A stretch of DNA of 64,000 nt from Rhizobium sp. PDO1-076. GTDB lineage: Bacteria > Pseudomonadota > Alphaproteobacteria > Rhizobiales > Rhizobiaceae. The position numbers and the translations under genes are program-made. The stretch's first letter is position 1; every line of letters starts with the position of its first letter. The DNA lies in assembly GCF_000247475.1 (NCBI RefSeq), contig NZ_AHZC01000441.1:24978-88977 (forward strand). Reading direction: 5' to 3'. Under the pieces are notes generated by a model that was not told where the DNA came from, ran no database searches, and was given only the letters and a program-made list of their open reading frames with translations. Positions 28,119 through 36,893 of the stretch are shown here, in pieces.

Positions 28119-28485
28119 AAATAGTCTCCTTTCGGTTCTCGACCGCGCCTACGAATAACCAACGGCGGCCTGAACGATATCTTGGGTATTCCCTGCCCGT
28201 TCCGACTGAACAAATGGACGCCAATTGAGGAAATGAAAGAGCCGAAATGTGAATTGTTTGTGGCAACCGGATGACGAAATTTGGATGTTGCTTCGATGCA
28301 ACAGGATATTTATTAACCTTAACAAATTCTTTACATACGAAAATGAAGTTTATCCAAATTTATATTTCCATCCATTGAAGTATAACTCGAATTAAATGGC
28401 AGAGAACAATTTTGCATCCCCTGTTCAATTTTCCAATCGCCGCCATATATGCAGCGCAGCACATTGATTACCAAGGTTAAACCCC
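28119..28485. other. AT-rich divergent intergenic region (porin / SDR)
   Basis: There is no gene in this 367-base gap. From about 28260 to 28430 it is far more AT-rich than the rest of the window, with ATTAACCTTAAC at about 28311 and TTATCCAAA at about 28351, the latter one mismatch from a DnaA box. The part next to 28118 holds the porin leader. The part next to 28486 has AAGGTT as ribosome-binding sequence for the SDR gene. Promoters in both directions are expected here. Confidence 0.5.
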
Positions 28486-29253
28486 ATGCAGATGAGCATA
28501 CCCAAAGCCGCCCTCGTGACCGGATCAGCCAAAAGACTTGGCCGTGCGATTGCCGAGGACCTCGCAAGCCACGGTTTTGCCATCGCCCTGCATGCAAACA
28601 CATCAATCGATGAATGTGAGGCGCTGGCCGCCTCGATGCGGGCCGACGGACACCGAGTCGCAGCGCTCAAGGCGGACCTTGCAAATATTTCAGAGACCGC
28701 ATCGCTGATTTCCCGCGCAGAGGCCGAAATCGGTCCGATCGGGCTGCTGGTGAACAATGCCTCGGTGTTTGAGGAGGACAACGCAGACGCTTTCGATGCC
28801 GAACGATTCGCAAAGCATTTCGACCTGCATGTCCGTGCGCCAGCCATCCTGTCGGCCGCTTTTGCCAATGCCCTGCCCGCGCCGCTGCCTGGCCTGATCG
28901 TCAACATCATCGACCAGCGTGTGCTGGCGCTGAAACCGACGTTCTTTTCCTATACCCTGTCGAAATCAACTCTGTGGACGGCAACGAAGACCATGGCGCA
29001 GGCTTTTGCCCCGCGCATCCGCGTCAACGCGATCGGCCCGGGGCCGACACTGATTTCGGACCGGCAGCGTCAGGAAGATTTCGATGTGCAGATCGACAGC
29101 CTGCCGCTGAAGCGCGGCCCCTCACTTGAGGAATTCGGTCGCACCATCCGCTTTCTTTTTGACACGCCTTCGATCACCGGCCAAATGATTGCCCTTGATG
29201 GGGGACAGCATCTGATTTGGCCCGGATCGACGGGCGTGGAGATTGTTGAATGA
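28486..29253 (+). CDS. SDR family oxidoreductase (FolM-like)
   Basis: A 255-residue short-chain dehydrogenase. The cofactor loop is [15 protein letters not shown], in which the Arg after Lys suggests NADPH, and the active site is YTLSKSTLW (Tyr-x3-Lys). The LVNNAS segment is also present. TGSAKRLG resembles pteridine reductase and FolM proteins, so a dihydromonapterin or pteridine substrate is possible but unproven. It overlaps uvrC by four bases (ATGA). Confidence 0.85.
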   Translation: MQMSIPKAALVTGSAKRLGRAIAEDLASHGFAIALHANTSIDECEALAASMRADGHRVAALKADLANISETASLISRAEAEIGPIGLLVNNASVFEEDNADAFDAERFAKHFDLHVRAPAILSAAFANALPAPLPGLIVNIIDQRVLALKPTFFSYTLSKSTLWTATKTMAQAFAPRIRVNAIGPGPTLISDRQRQEDFDVQIDSLPLKRGPSLEEFGRTIRFLFDTPSITGQMIALDGGQHLIWPGSTGVEIVE

Positions 29254-31277
29254 CCGGAGGAAAGCTGCCTGACGGCGGTGTTCTCTATGACGGAACCGAA
29301 GACGACGACGATGACACCATCGTCGAGAGTGATTCGGCGCGCCTGCCGCTCAGCATCGACTGGAACGAAGGCGACCTCAACGCGACCGACCTGACCGGCG
29401 CCGATCTGATCGCGGAATTCGTCAAACAATTGCCCAACAGTCCCGGCGTCTACCGGATGATGAACAGCGCAGGTGACGTTCTTTACGTCGGCAAGGCGCG
29501 CAGCCTGAAGAAGCGGGTCAGCAACTACGCCCAGGGTCGCCTGCATTCCAACCGCCTGACCCGCATGGTGCGCGAAACCACACATATGGAATTCGTCACG
29601 ACCCGGACCGAGGTCGAGGCGCTGCTGCTGGAAGCCAACCTGATCAAGCGGCTTCGGCCGCGCTACAATGTGCTTCTGCGCGACGACAAGAGTTTTCCCT
29701 ATATCCTGATCACCGGCGACAGCCGGGCACCCGCGATCTTCAAGCATCGCGGCGCCCGTGCGCGCAAAGGCGACTATTTCGGCCCGTTTGCCTCGGCCAC
29801 CGCTGTCAGCCGCACGATCAATTCGCTGCAGCGTGCCTTTCTGTTGCGCACCTGTACCGACAGCGTCTTCGAAAGCCGGACACGGCCCTGTCTTCTCTAT
29901 CAAATCAAGCGCTGTTCCGGCCCCTGCACCCGGGAGATCGATGACGCGGGCTATGCGGAACTGGTCTCGGAGGCCAAGGATTTCCTGTCCGGCAAGAGCC
30001 AGAACGTCAAGGAAGCCATGGCCCGCTCGATGAACGAGGCGGCCGAAGATCTCGATTTCGAGCGGGCCGCCGTGTTTCGCGATCGCCTTGCCGGCCTGTC
30101 GCATGTGCAGAGCCACCAGGGCATCAATCCGGCCGGCGTCGAGGAAGCCGATATCTTCGCCATTCATCACGAGGGTGGCCTGACCTGTATCCAGGTGTTC
30201 TTTTTCCGCACAGGGCAGAACTGGGGCAACCGCGCCTATTTCCCCAAGGCCGATCCGCAATTGACCAGCGCGGAAGTGCTGAGTGCCTTTCTGGCACAGT
30301 TCTACGACGACAAACCCTGTCCGCGGCAACTGCTTCTCTCCGAGGGGATTGACGAGCAGGATTTGCTGGCTCTTGCCCTGTCGGAAAAGGCCGGACACAA
30401 GGTCAATGTGCTGGTTCCGCAACGCGGTGAGAAGAAAGACCTGGTCGATCACGTGGTCGCCAATGCGCGCGAGGCCCATGGCCGCAAGCTGGCCGAGACG
30501 GCCTCGCAGTCACGTCTGCTGCAAGGCCTGTCCGAGACCTTTGCGCTGCCCTACGTGCCGCGCCGCATTGAGATCTACGACAACTCGCATATCATGGGCA
30601 CCAATGCCGTCGGCGGCATGGTGGTCGCCGGACCGGAAGGCTTCGTGAAGGGCCAGTACCGCAAGTTCAATATCAAATCGACCGACATCACGCCCGGAGA
30701 TGACTTCGGTATGATGCGCGAAGTGATGACGCGGCGGTTCTCGCGCCTGCTGAAGGAAGAGGGAAAGCCTGATCGCACCGTCGCTCCCGACGACAGCGCC
30801 GAAGCGCCCTTCCCCGCCTGGCCGGATGTCATCCTGATCGACGGCGGCCAGGGCCAGATGAGCGCGGTGCGCAAGATCCTCGAGGATCTCGACATCACCG
30901 ACAGCGTGATTGCGATCGGCGTCGCCAAGGGCGTCGACCGTGATGCGGGCCGCGAGCGTTTCTTCGTCGCCGGCAAGCCGGATTTCACACTGCCGCCACG
31001 CGACCCGGTGCTCTATTTTGTCCAGCGCATGCGCGACGAGGCGCACCGGTTTGCCATCGGCACGCATCGGGCGCGACGCAAGAAGGAAATGGTGAAAAAT
31101 CCGCTGGACGAGATTTCCGGCATCGGCCCGACGCGCAAGCGCGCCCTGCTGCAGCATTTCGGCACGGCCAAAGCCGTCTCGCGCGCCGCGATGGGCGACC
31201 TCATGGCAGTCGACGGCATTTCCGAAGCCGTTGCACGTCTCATCTACAATCATTTTCACGAAAGTACTGTCGAGTGA
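29250..31277 (+). CDS. uvrC: Excinuclease ABC subunit C
   Basis: A 675-residue nucleotide-excision-repair nuclease. After an acidic N-terminal extension of about 55 residues comes the GIY-YIG domain (SPGVYRM and VLYVGKA), which makes the 3' incision. A Cys cluster (RTCTDS, RPCLLY, RCSGPC) and the UVR motif [17 protein letters not shown], which binds UvrB, follow. The RNase H-like domain, with YDNSHIMG and LIDGGQGQ, makes the 5' cut. Two helix-hairpin-helix repeats close the protein. It is longer than the E. coli enzyme mainly through the N-terminal extension. Confidence 0.97.
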   Translation: MTGGKLPDGGVLYDGTEDDDDDTIVESDSARLPLSIDWNEGDLNATDLTGADLIAEFVKQLPNSPGVYRMMNSAGDVLYVGKARSLKKRVSNYAQGRLHSNRLTRMVRETTHMEFVTTRTEVEALLLEANLIKRLRPRYNVLLRDDKSFPYILITGDSRAPAIFKHRGARARKGDYFGPFASATAVSRTINSLQRAFLLRTCTDSVFESRTRPCLLYQIKRCSGPCTREIDDAGYAELVSEAKDFLSGKSQNVKEAMARSMNEAAEDLDFERAAVFRDRLAGLSHVQSHQGINPAGVEEADIFAIHHEGGLTCIQVFFFRTGQNWGNRAYFPKADPQLTSAEVLSAFLAQFYDDKPCPRQLLLSEGIDEQDLLALALSEKAGHKVNVLVPQRGEKKDLVDHVVANAREAHGRKLAETASQSRLLQGLSETFALPYVPRRIEIYDNSHIMGTNAVGGMVVAGPEGFVKGQYRKFNIKSTDITPGDDFGMMREVMTRRFSRLLKEEGKPDRTVAPDDSAEAPFPAWPDVILIDGGQGQMSAVRKILEDLDITDSVIAIGVAKGVDRDAGRERFFVAGKPDFTLPPRDPVLYFVQRMRDEAHRFAIGTHRARRKKEMVKNPLDEISGIGPTRKRALLQHFGTAKAVSRAAMGDLMAVDGISEAVARLIYNHFHESTVE

Positions 31278-31395
31278 CGGACACAGCGCAATTTGGCCGC
31301 AGAAAATGGTAAAACGGAATCAGAATTCTTGAGTTGACGGGCGAAAGCGAAAACCGTCATCTAGACGTCGTATCTTTTTCAAAAGTCAGGGCATC

Positions 31396-31977
31396 ATGGC
31401 ATCGCGCGCATACAATATCCCCAATCTCCTCACCTACGCCCGCATTCTGGCCGTGCCGCTGATTGTCGTCTGCTTTTTCATCGAGGGACGCCTGGAAAGC
31501 TCCGATTTTGCCCGCTGGACGAGCCTCGGGCTCTTCGTCGTCGCCTCTTTCACCGACTACCTTGATGGCTATCTTGCCCGCATCTGGAACCAGACGTCGA
31601 ATATCGGCCGCATGCTCGATCCGATTGCCGACAAGCTGCTGATCGCCTCGATCCTGCTGCTGATGGCAGCCGACGGCACAATTGCCGGCTGGTCGCTGTG
31701 GGCAGCCATCACCATCCTGTGCCGCGAGATCCTGGTTTCGGGTCTGCGGGAATATCTGGCGGCCCTCAAGGTCAGCGTTCCGGTGACCCGGATCGCCAAG
31801 TGGAAGACGGCCGCACAGATGGTGGCACTCGCCTTCCTGCTGGCAGGCCCTGCCGGCGACAAGATCCTGCCTTACACAACCGAACTCGGCATCACGCTCC
31901 TGTGGATCGCGGCCATCCTGACAATCTACACCGGCTACGACTATTTCCGCGCCGGCGCCAAGCATATGGTCGACTGA
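31396..31977 (+). CDS. pgsA: CDP-diacylglycerol-glycerol-3-phosphate 3-phosphatidyltransferase
   Basis: A 193-residue integral membrane enzyme that makes phosphatidylglycerol phosphate. The CDP-alcohol phosphotransferase motif is complete from DYLDGYLARIW to GRMLDPIADK (D-G-x2-A-R-x8-G-x3-D-x3-D). Four to six hydrophobic helices surround it. It starts a short co-transcribed run with moaD (one base away) and moaE. Confidence 0.96.
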   Translation: MASRAYNIPNLLTYARILAVPLIVVCFFIEGRLESSDFARWTSLGLFVVASFTDYLDGYLARIWNQTSNIGRMLDPIADKLLIASILLLMAADGTIAGWSLWAAITILCREILVSGLREYLAALKVSVPVTRIAKWKTAAQMVALAFLLAGPAGDKILPYTTELGITLLWIAAILTIYTGYDYFRAGAKHMVD

Positions 31978-31978
31978 A

Positions 31979-32233
31979 ATGGTCAAGCTCGTCTATTTCG
32001 CCTGGGTGCGGGAACGGATCGGCAAGGGGGAGGAAGAACTGGACCTTCCCGCATCGGTCGTGACCGCCGGTGATCTGATCGCGCATCTGGTAACGCTTGG
32101 CGAAGGCTACGAATCGGCACTGCAGTTCCCGAATGCGATCCGCGTCGCGATCAATCAGGAACATGTCGAGCACGACGAGACGATTGCCGGCGCGCGCGAA
32201 ATCGGCCTGTTTCCGCCGATGACGGGCGGCTGA
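31979..32233 (+). CDS. moaD: Molybdopterin synthase small subunit
   Basis: An 84-residue ubiquitin-like protein ending in GG (FPPMTGG), the residue that becomes the thiocarboxylate sulfur donor. The N-terminal KLVYFAWVRERIGKGEEEL is the MoaD beta-grasp start. It works with MoaE, encoded one base downstream, to make molybdopterin from cyclic pyranopterin monophosphate. It lies one base after pgsA. Confidence 0.95.
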   Translation: MVKLVYFAWVRERIGKGEEELDLPASVVTAGDLIAHLVTLGEGYESALQFPNAIRVAINQEHVEHDETIAGAREIGLFPPMTGG

Positions 32234-32234
32234 T

Positions 32235-32738
32235 ATGGCAGCCGGTGAGCCAATCAGCCCGGTCATCCGCGTTCAGCGGGAGGATTTCGATTCCGCCGCG
32301 GAAAGCCGCAAGCTGACGCAAGGCCGGCACGATATCGGCGCCCTTGTTTCGTTTGTCGGCCTCTGCCGTGATGAAGCAGGCATCCTGCAGGCGCTGGAGC
32401 TCGAACATTATCCCGGCATGGCCGAAGCAGAAATGACCCGGATCGGCACATTGGCGATCGAACGCTTCTCCCTGCTCGGCTTGACCGCCATTCACCGGCA
32501 TGGACGCATCGAACCCGGCGAACAGATCGTGCTGGTGATTGCCACTGCCACGCATCGCCAGGCAGCCTTCGACGGTGCCAATCTCGTCATGGATTTCCTG
32601 AAAACATCGGCGCCCTTCTGGAAGAAGGAGCACGGCAAGGACGGGACGGCCGGTGACTGGGTTGCAGCAAAGGATGCCGACGACACGGCCCGCGACCGCT
32701 GGATCAGTGTTTTAAGCGGCTCCGGCGTCACGGAATGA
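32235..32738 (+). CDS. moaE: Molybdopterin synthase large subunit
   Basis: A 167-residue MoaE. Typical blocks are GALVSFVGLCRD, ALELEHYPGMAEAEM, HRHGRIEPGEQIVLV and FLKTSAPFWKKE, whose lysines are catalytic. The C-terminus is longer than in E. coli. The product feeds molybdoenzymes such as the one at 22905-25019. Its last 11 bases overlap the end of the convergent LivH-like gene. Confidence 0.95.
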   Translation: MAAGEPISPVIRVQREDFDSAAESRKLTQGRHDIGALVSFVGLCRDEAGILQALELEHYPGMAEAEMTRIGTLAIERFSLLGLTAIHRHGRIEPGEQIVLVIATATHRQAAFDGANLVMDFLKTSAPFWKKEHGKDGTAGDWVAAKDADDTARDRWISVLSGSGVTE

Positions 32739-33624
32739 CGCGCTCGCGGCGACTGACGACCAGGATCGCCACCAGAGCCGCGATCACCACCGCATCTCGC
32801 CAGATCAGCGGGCCATAACCGCCCCAGAGCGTTTCGGCGACACCGACGACCGCTGCACCCATTGCCGAGCGCCAGGGCACCGAATGGCCGCCGGCTGCGG
32901 CAATCAGCACGACTTTCAGGCCGAACATCATGCCTGCGCCAAAATCCATCGTGCCATAAAGTGCGGTCGTCGAGAGGCCGGCGATTGCGGCGATCAGGCT
33001 TGCGGCCACCAGCGACAGGACGAAGACCGCTCCGGCATCAACGCCACAGAGCCGGGCTGCCAGCGGATCCTCGCTGACGGCCTGCCACTGTCGGCCGAGA
33101 CGCGACCGGGTGAGTAGCAAATGCCCCACCGCAATCACCAGCAACAGCACGCCCACATGCACCAGTTGCATGACGGTCAGGCTGACTGAAAACCCCTCGA
33201 TCTCGGCAAAAACCACCCGCTGGCTGCCAATCGGCGGCAGCCAGAGACTGCGCGTGTCTGCAGCCAGCCGCGCGGATTCGGACAGGACAATGACAACCGC
33301 CAAAGCGGCAACCATGACGGCGTTCGGCGCGTGATCGTGTAGTGGCCGCATGACATGCCGGGCAATCGTCCAGCCAGCGAATACGGCGTAGGCAAGGCCT
33401 GCGATGGCGCCGAAACATAAGGCCGCAGGCAAGACGAGGTTGAAGCGGTTCCAGCCGAATTCGACGAAGAGCAGACCGACCTGCCCGGCAAAGGCAAAGA
33501 GAGCGCCGAAGGTAATGTCGGCACGCCGGGTCATGCCGAAAGCGAGCGAGTAACCGAAAGCCAGGCAGGCATAGAGTGCTGCCACCGGCACGGCATTCAA
33601 CACTTGCTGCAGCAGATAGCCCAT
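32728..33624 (-). CDS. Orphan LivH-like branched-chain amino acid ABC permease
   Basis: A 298-residue permease of the LivH type with about eight membrane helices. It starts YLLQQVLNAVPVAALYACLA, and the ATPase-contact loop GRQWQAVSEDPLAARLCGVD lies near residue 190. A normal Liv system has a second permease, two ATPases and a binding protein, but none lies beside it. It may complement a transporter encoded elsewhere or be a remnant. It is divergent from a CGNR regulator across a 60-base region with a long inverted repeat, which suggests control by that protein. Confidence 0.85.
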   Translation of the reverse strand: MGYLLQQVLNAVPVAALYACLAFGYSLAFGMTRRADITFGALFAFAGQVGLLFVEFGWNRFNLVLPAALCFGAIAGLAYAVFAGWTIARHVMRPLHDHAPNAVMVAALAVVIVLSESARLAADTRSLWLPPIGSQRVVFAEIEGFSVSLTVMQLVHVGVLLLVIAVGHLLLTRSRLGRQWQAVSEDPLAARLCGVDAGAVFVLSLVAASLIAAIAGLSTTALYGTMDFGAGMMFGLKVVLIAAAGGHSVPWRSAMGAAVVGVAETLWGGYGPLIWRDAVVIAALVAILVVSRRERVIP

Positions 33625-33642
33625 TGTGAACTCCCGTCCTAT

Positions 33643-33676
33643 TTATAACTGTCAAAATTGCTTTTACCAGTTATAA
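33643..33676. promoter_or_regulatory. Nine-base inverted repeat between divergent LivH and CGNR genes
   Basis: TTATAACTG (33643-33651) and CAGTTATAA (33668-33676) are perfect inverted copies separated by 16 bases. The right arm overlaps TATAAT (33672-33677), and CTGTCA (33649-33654) stands 17 bases before it, a plausible -35/-10 pair for the CGNR gene. Transcription would then begin about at the CGNR ATG (33685), giving a leaderless message. The natural inference is an operator for the CGNR protein. Confidence 0.6.
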
Positions 33677-33684
33677 TATCGGAT

Positions 33685-34233
33685 ATGGATTTCTCATGGA
33701 CCGCACATCGTTTTGCCGGAGGCGCATTGGCGCTGGATGTCGCCAATAGCGTCATCCTGCGGCATGAACCTTCACTAAGCCGAGATCGGTTTTCTGTCGC
33801 GGTTCAGCGGGACGGATTTGCAATCGCGGCCTCGGAACTGTCGGCCGAACGGGGCCTGTTTGGCCCGTTGCAGCCGGTCGATGCCGCAAACCTGGAAAGC
33901 TTCCTGCACTTGCGCGAGGCCATCGACCGCTATTTCCGCGCCCGCACGCTTGGCAATGTCGAGCGGGCCGCTCTGGCCGAATTGCTGGACGCGATTGCCA
34001 TGGCCCTACGTGTTGCCCCATCAGAAGACAGTCTCGAATGCGCGACCGCGCGTTCTGCCCTCAGGCTTCTCGGCGAGCCTGCTGCCGAGCGAATGAAGAT
34101 CTGCGGCAATTGCGGCTGGCTTTTCCTCGACCGCAGCAAGAACAAAAGCCGCTACTGGTGCGATATGGCCGTCTGTGGCAACCGCGCCAAGGCCAGCCGC
34201 CACTATCACCGCAAGAAGGATGCAGCGCCATGA
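33685..34233 (+). CDS. CGNR zinc-finger (ABATE domain) transcription regulator
   Basis: A 182-residue protein. The N-terminal part (about 1-130) matches the ABATE stress-responsive domain, starting WTAHRFAGGALALDVANS. The C-terminal finger has Cys140, Cys143, Cys159 and Cys164, the last within the name-giving CGNR, followed by a basic tail (SRHYHRKK). Such proteins are putative DNA-binding regulators. It is divergent from the LivH-like permease and overlaps the lipoprotein gene by four bases. Confidence 0.87.
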   Translation: MDFSWTAHRFAGGALALDVANSVILRHEPSLSRDRFSVAVQRDGFAIAASELSAERGLFGPLQPVDAANLESFLHLREAIDRYFRARTLGNVERAALAELLDAIAMALRVAPSEDSLECATARSALRLLGEPAAERMKICGNCGWLFLDRSKNKSRYWCDMAVCGNRAKASRHYHRKKDAAP

Positions 34234-34766
34234 GGACGCCTCGAATGACGATGTTGCGACTGGCCTCGTTGGTGTGCGGCCTTGCCCTGGTTGCGGGCTG
34301 TCAACGCGAAAACGAGGCGGAACCGTTGACGCTGACCGGCCGCATATTCGTCTTCAACTACCGCGTCGCGCAGGCCAGTTACCTGGTGACACTTGCGCGC
34401 AATGCGCCATTGCCGGAGGGGAGCTTTGCCGAGGCCAGCTTCGAAAATCCGGCCGGTGGCGCGCCGATCGTCACCCGGACGAAGATCTTCCCTTTCTGGG
34501 ACAAGATTTCGCTCACCAGCCCGCCGGTGCATTGCGTGGTCAAGGACAGGCCCTATGCGGTATCGATCCGCATCCTCGACGGCCAGAACCGGTTGGTCCA
34601 GCAGATCGAGACCAGCATAACCTCGACGCTCGACCAGAGCGTTCTGCCGGCAAAGCCGCTGGTCGTCGGGCCGCTCTATACACCCAATCCCGCTGTCCTC
34701 CATGCCGATGGATCGACCGACTATGCCGCGGAAAATGGCTGTCCGGCACCGGTCACCAAGGGTTGA
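34230..34766 (+). CDS. Putative lipoprotein of unknown function
   Basis: A 178-residue protein with a lipoprotein signal: basic start, hydrophobic stretch and the lipobox LVAGC at about residues 20-24. The following residues (QREN) do not suggest inner-membrane retention by an Asp at +2. The mature part is mostly beta with no recognised domain; a segment near residues 40-60 resembles the LTGRI...PLPEGS pattern of YbaY-like proteins, but weakly. The start overlaps the CGNR stop (ATGA), so the two are co-translated. Confidence 0.75.
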   Translation: MRTPRMTMLRLASLVCGLALVAGCQRENEAEPLTLTGRIFVFNYRVAQASYLVTLARNAPLPEGSFAEASFENPAGGAPIVTRTKIFPFWDKISLTSPPVHCVVKDRPYAVSIRILDGQNRLVQQIETSITSTLDQSVLPAKPLVVGPLYTPNPAVLHADGSTDYAAENGCPAPVTKG

Positions 34767-34785
34767 CGATCGTATATGGCGCAAC

Positions 34786-34814
34786 AAAAAACCGGAGCGT
34801 TTCCGCTCCGGTTT
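34786..34814 (-). terminator. Terminator downstream of ndk (also usable in the other direction)
   Basis: A ten-base stem AACCGGAGCG / CGCTCCGGTT with loop TTTC. On the minus strand it is followed by six T, 46 bases past the ndk stop. On the plus strand only three T follow, so it is best as the ndk terminator. Confidence 0.85.
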
Positions 34815-34859
34815 GATCAATGCAATCAAGTCTCTAAGGCCGGAGCCTCAAGGTTTGAT

Positions 34860-35282
34860 TCAGCCGACGATCTCGGTGTCGGAGAACCAGTACTTGATTT
34901 CCTCTGCAGCAGTTTCCGGAGCATCCGAACCGTGAACCGAGTTCTCGCCGATGGAGAGTGCGTGGGTCTTGCGGATCGTGCCCTCGTCGGCGTTGGCCGG
35001 GTTGGTGGCGCCCATGATTTCGCGGTTCTTCAGGATGGCGTTCTCGCCTTCGAGAACCTGAACGATGGTCGGGCCGGACGTCATGCCTTCAACCAGTTCG
35101 CCGAAGAACGGGCGTTCCTTGTGCACCGCGTAGAAGCCTTCGGCTTCGCGGGTGCTCATCCAGACGCGCTTCGAAGCGACGACGCGCAGGCCAGCATCTT
35201 CCAGCATCTTGGTGATGGCGCCCGTGAGGTTGCGCTTGGTTGCGTCCGGCTTGATCATCGAGAAGGTGCGTTCAATCGCCAT
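34860..35282 (-). CDS. ndk: Nucleoside diphosphate kinase
   Basis: A 140-residue enzyme that moves the gamma phosphate between nucleotides through a phospho-histidine. The active site is in [10 protein letters not shown]. The start [18 protein letters not shown] (35282) is the conserved family N-terminus, eight codons inside a longer open frame. It is a single-gene unit with its own terminator. Confidence 0.97.
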   Translation of the reverse strand: MAIERTFSMIKPDATKRNLTGAITKMLEDAGLRVVASKRVWMSTREAEGFYAVHKERPFFGELVEGMTSGPTIVQVLEGENAILKNREIMGATNPANADEGTIRKTHALSIGENSVHGSDAPETAAEEIKYWFSDTEIVG

Positions 35283-35422
35283 CAGTCTCATCCTTGTTTG
35301 TGTCATCGGGAAAGTGGGCGGTATCTAACCGCCCCGAATCACGAAAACAAGGGGGACCTGCGAATTTCACAGCTCCGTCACAATGCGGGCGCTCAGGCAA
35401 AGGTCATTGCGGCACCGGGATT

Positions 35423-36106
35423 TCAAGCGATCGCGCGGGCGGCGCCCTGGTAAAGGTCCAGGCAGCGTTCGAACCATTGCGCCACCACGTCATCCGCCGG
35501 CAGATGCAGCGATCCACTGGTAAGGCGCAGCCATTGCAAGGCACCGAACAGGATATAGTCGGCAAACAGCGGCGTCTCGCCCCCGATGAATGGCTGGAAA
35601 GCCAGCATATGGCGCATCGGCATCAGGCGCTCCGGCAGGAGCGCGATCGCCTCGTCGCGGCTGGCCCGGATTTCCTCGAGCGTCTTGCCGAGTCGTGCTT
35701 CGCGGCTCGCGCGGAAATAGGCCTGATCGTCCGGCGCAAGCATGGAATGGATGTCCGACAGGGCGATGCGGGTGATCACCGAATGCACCAGTGTCTGGCA
35801 GTAACCTTCGACGAACCGGGCTAGCGCCTTGCCACCCTCGCCGCCGAACAGGCTGGGCTGGTCCGGATACGCCTCCTCCAAGTATAGTGCGATCTGGAAG
35901 CTGTCGGAGATCAGTTCCTGACCGTCGCGCAGGACCGGCACCGTCTTGGAAATCCCGCCTTCGATCTTCGGGATCGCCGTGAACGGCAGCGGCCTCTCCT
36001 CGAAATCAAGCCCCTTGTGGCGCAAGGCCATGACAATCTTCCAGCAATGGGGCGAGAAAGGCCGTGCTGCATCGGCGCCACAGAGAGAATATAGGGTGCG
36101 AGTCAT
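35423..36106 (-). CDS. Glutathione S-transferase-like protein
   Basis: A 227-residue protein. The thioredoxin-like N-terminal domain begins TRTLYSLCGADAARPFSPHC, followed by GISKTVPVLRDG (cis-proline) and SDSFQIALYLEEAYP (glutathione-contact segment). An all-helical C-terminal domain completes it. The start at 36106 is preferred because homologous sequence begins there. Physiological substrate unknown. It is divergent from the DinB-like gene. Confidence 0.83.
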   Translation of the reverse strand: MTRTLYSLCGADAARPFSPHCWKIVMALRHKGLDFEERPLPFTAIPKIEGGISKTVPVLRDGQELISDSFQIALYLEEAYPDQPSLFGGEGGKALARFVEGYCQTLVHSVITRIALSDIHSMLAPDDQAYFRASREARLGKTLEEIRASRDEAIALLPERLMPMRHMLAFQPFIGGETPLFADYILFGALQWLRLTSGSLHLPADDVVAQWFERCLDLYQGAARAIA

Positions 36107-36250
36107 GGTGTACTCCAAATGGAAATCGGAAACAGACAAGCCGAACAGGGTGACAAAATCAAATCAGCAAATTTCATCGGTCCCATCGCACCGATAGAAG
36201 CAATCCTCGGTTACCATGACGCAAATTGCAAAAATTCGACGAGGCACCAC

Positions 36251-36757
36251 ATGGATCACTACCGGATGTTCGCCGCCTACAATGCCTGGGCCAATACACT
36301 GCTCTACGAGGCGGCCGCCGGATTGACAGAGGAGGAATTGCACCGGGATACCGGCGCCTTCTTTGGCTCCCTCTTCGGCACCCTCAACCATGTGGCGACT
36401 GCAGACCGGGTCTGGCTACACCGCTTCACCGGACAAGGTCCGCAGCCGACCGCGCTCAATGCGCGTGTTGCCGACACGTTTGCCGATCTTTGGGCGGCAC
36501 GACGCGAGGAAGATGCGCGCATCACAGCCTTTGCGGAAGGCCTTACACCCGAAGCGCTTGCGGCGACCTTGCAATACAGCCCGATCAGCAAGCCGGAACC
36601 CGTCTCGCACAAACTTGGACCCGCAGTAGCGCATTTCTTCAACCACCAGACCCATCATCGCGGACAGGCGCATATGTGTCTGACCGTGCTCGGAAAGCCA
36701 TCGCTCAGCCTGGATATGATCTATTTCGTTCGAAGTGCTGCGCCCTCATTCCTCTGA
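36251..36757 (+). CDS. DinB family protein
   Basis: A 168-residue four-helix-bundle protein of the DinB/YfiT-like group. The likely metal ligands are His in TLNHVATADRVWLHRF and the pair in FFNHQTHHRGQAHM, the typical HxxxH-RGQ ending of this fold. Family members are proposed metal-dependent thiol transferases or hydrolases using bacillithiol, mycothiol or glutathione. The start at 36251 is chosen because the conserved MFAAYNAWAN follows at once. Confidence 0.85.
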   Translation: MDHYRMFAAYNAWANTLLYEAAAGLTEEELHRDTGAFFGSLFGTLNHVATADRVWLHRFTGQGPQPTALNARVADTFADLWAARREEDARITAFAEGLTPEALAATLQYSPISKPEPVSHKLGPAVAHFFNHQTHHRGQAHMCLTVLGKPSLSLDMIYFVRSAAPSFL

Positions 36758-36893
36758 CGACGGTCAGGATAAAGGCTGCAAAGAATGGATTAACCGCGTT
36801 TATCTACAGACAGGCGAACTTAACCTTTCGCACAACCAAACGTCCGATAGTCGCGCCCATCAAACGGACAGTGTCTAAACGGAAGAGGTCGTG

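Noticed and set aside
36780..36835. CtrA binding sites upstream of the degenerate GGDEF gene
   Set aside because: Two TTAACC sequences are present, but their spacing does not fit the full TTAA-N7-TTAA motif, so they are mentioned only as a hint.
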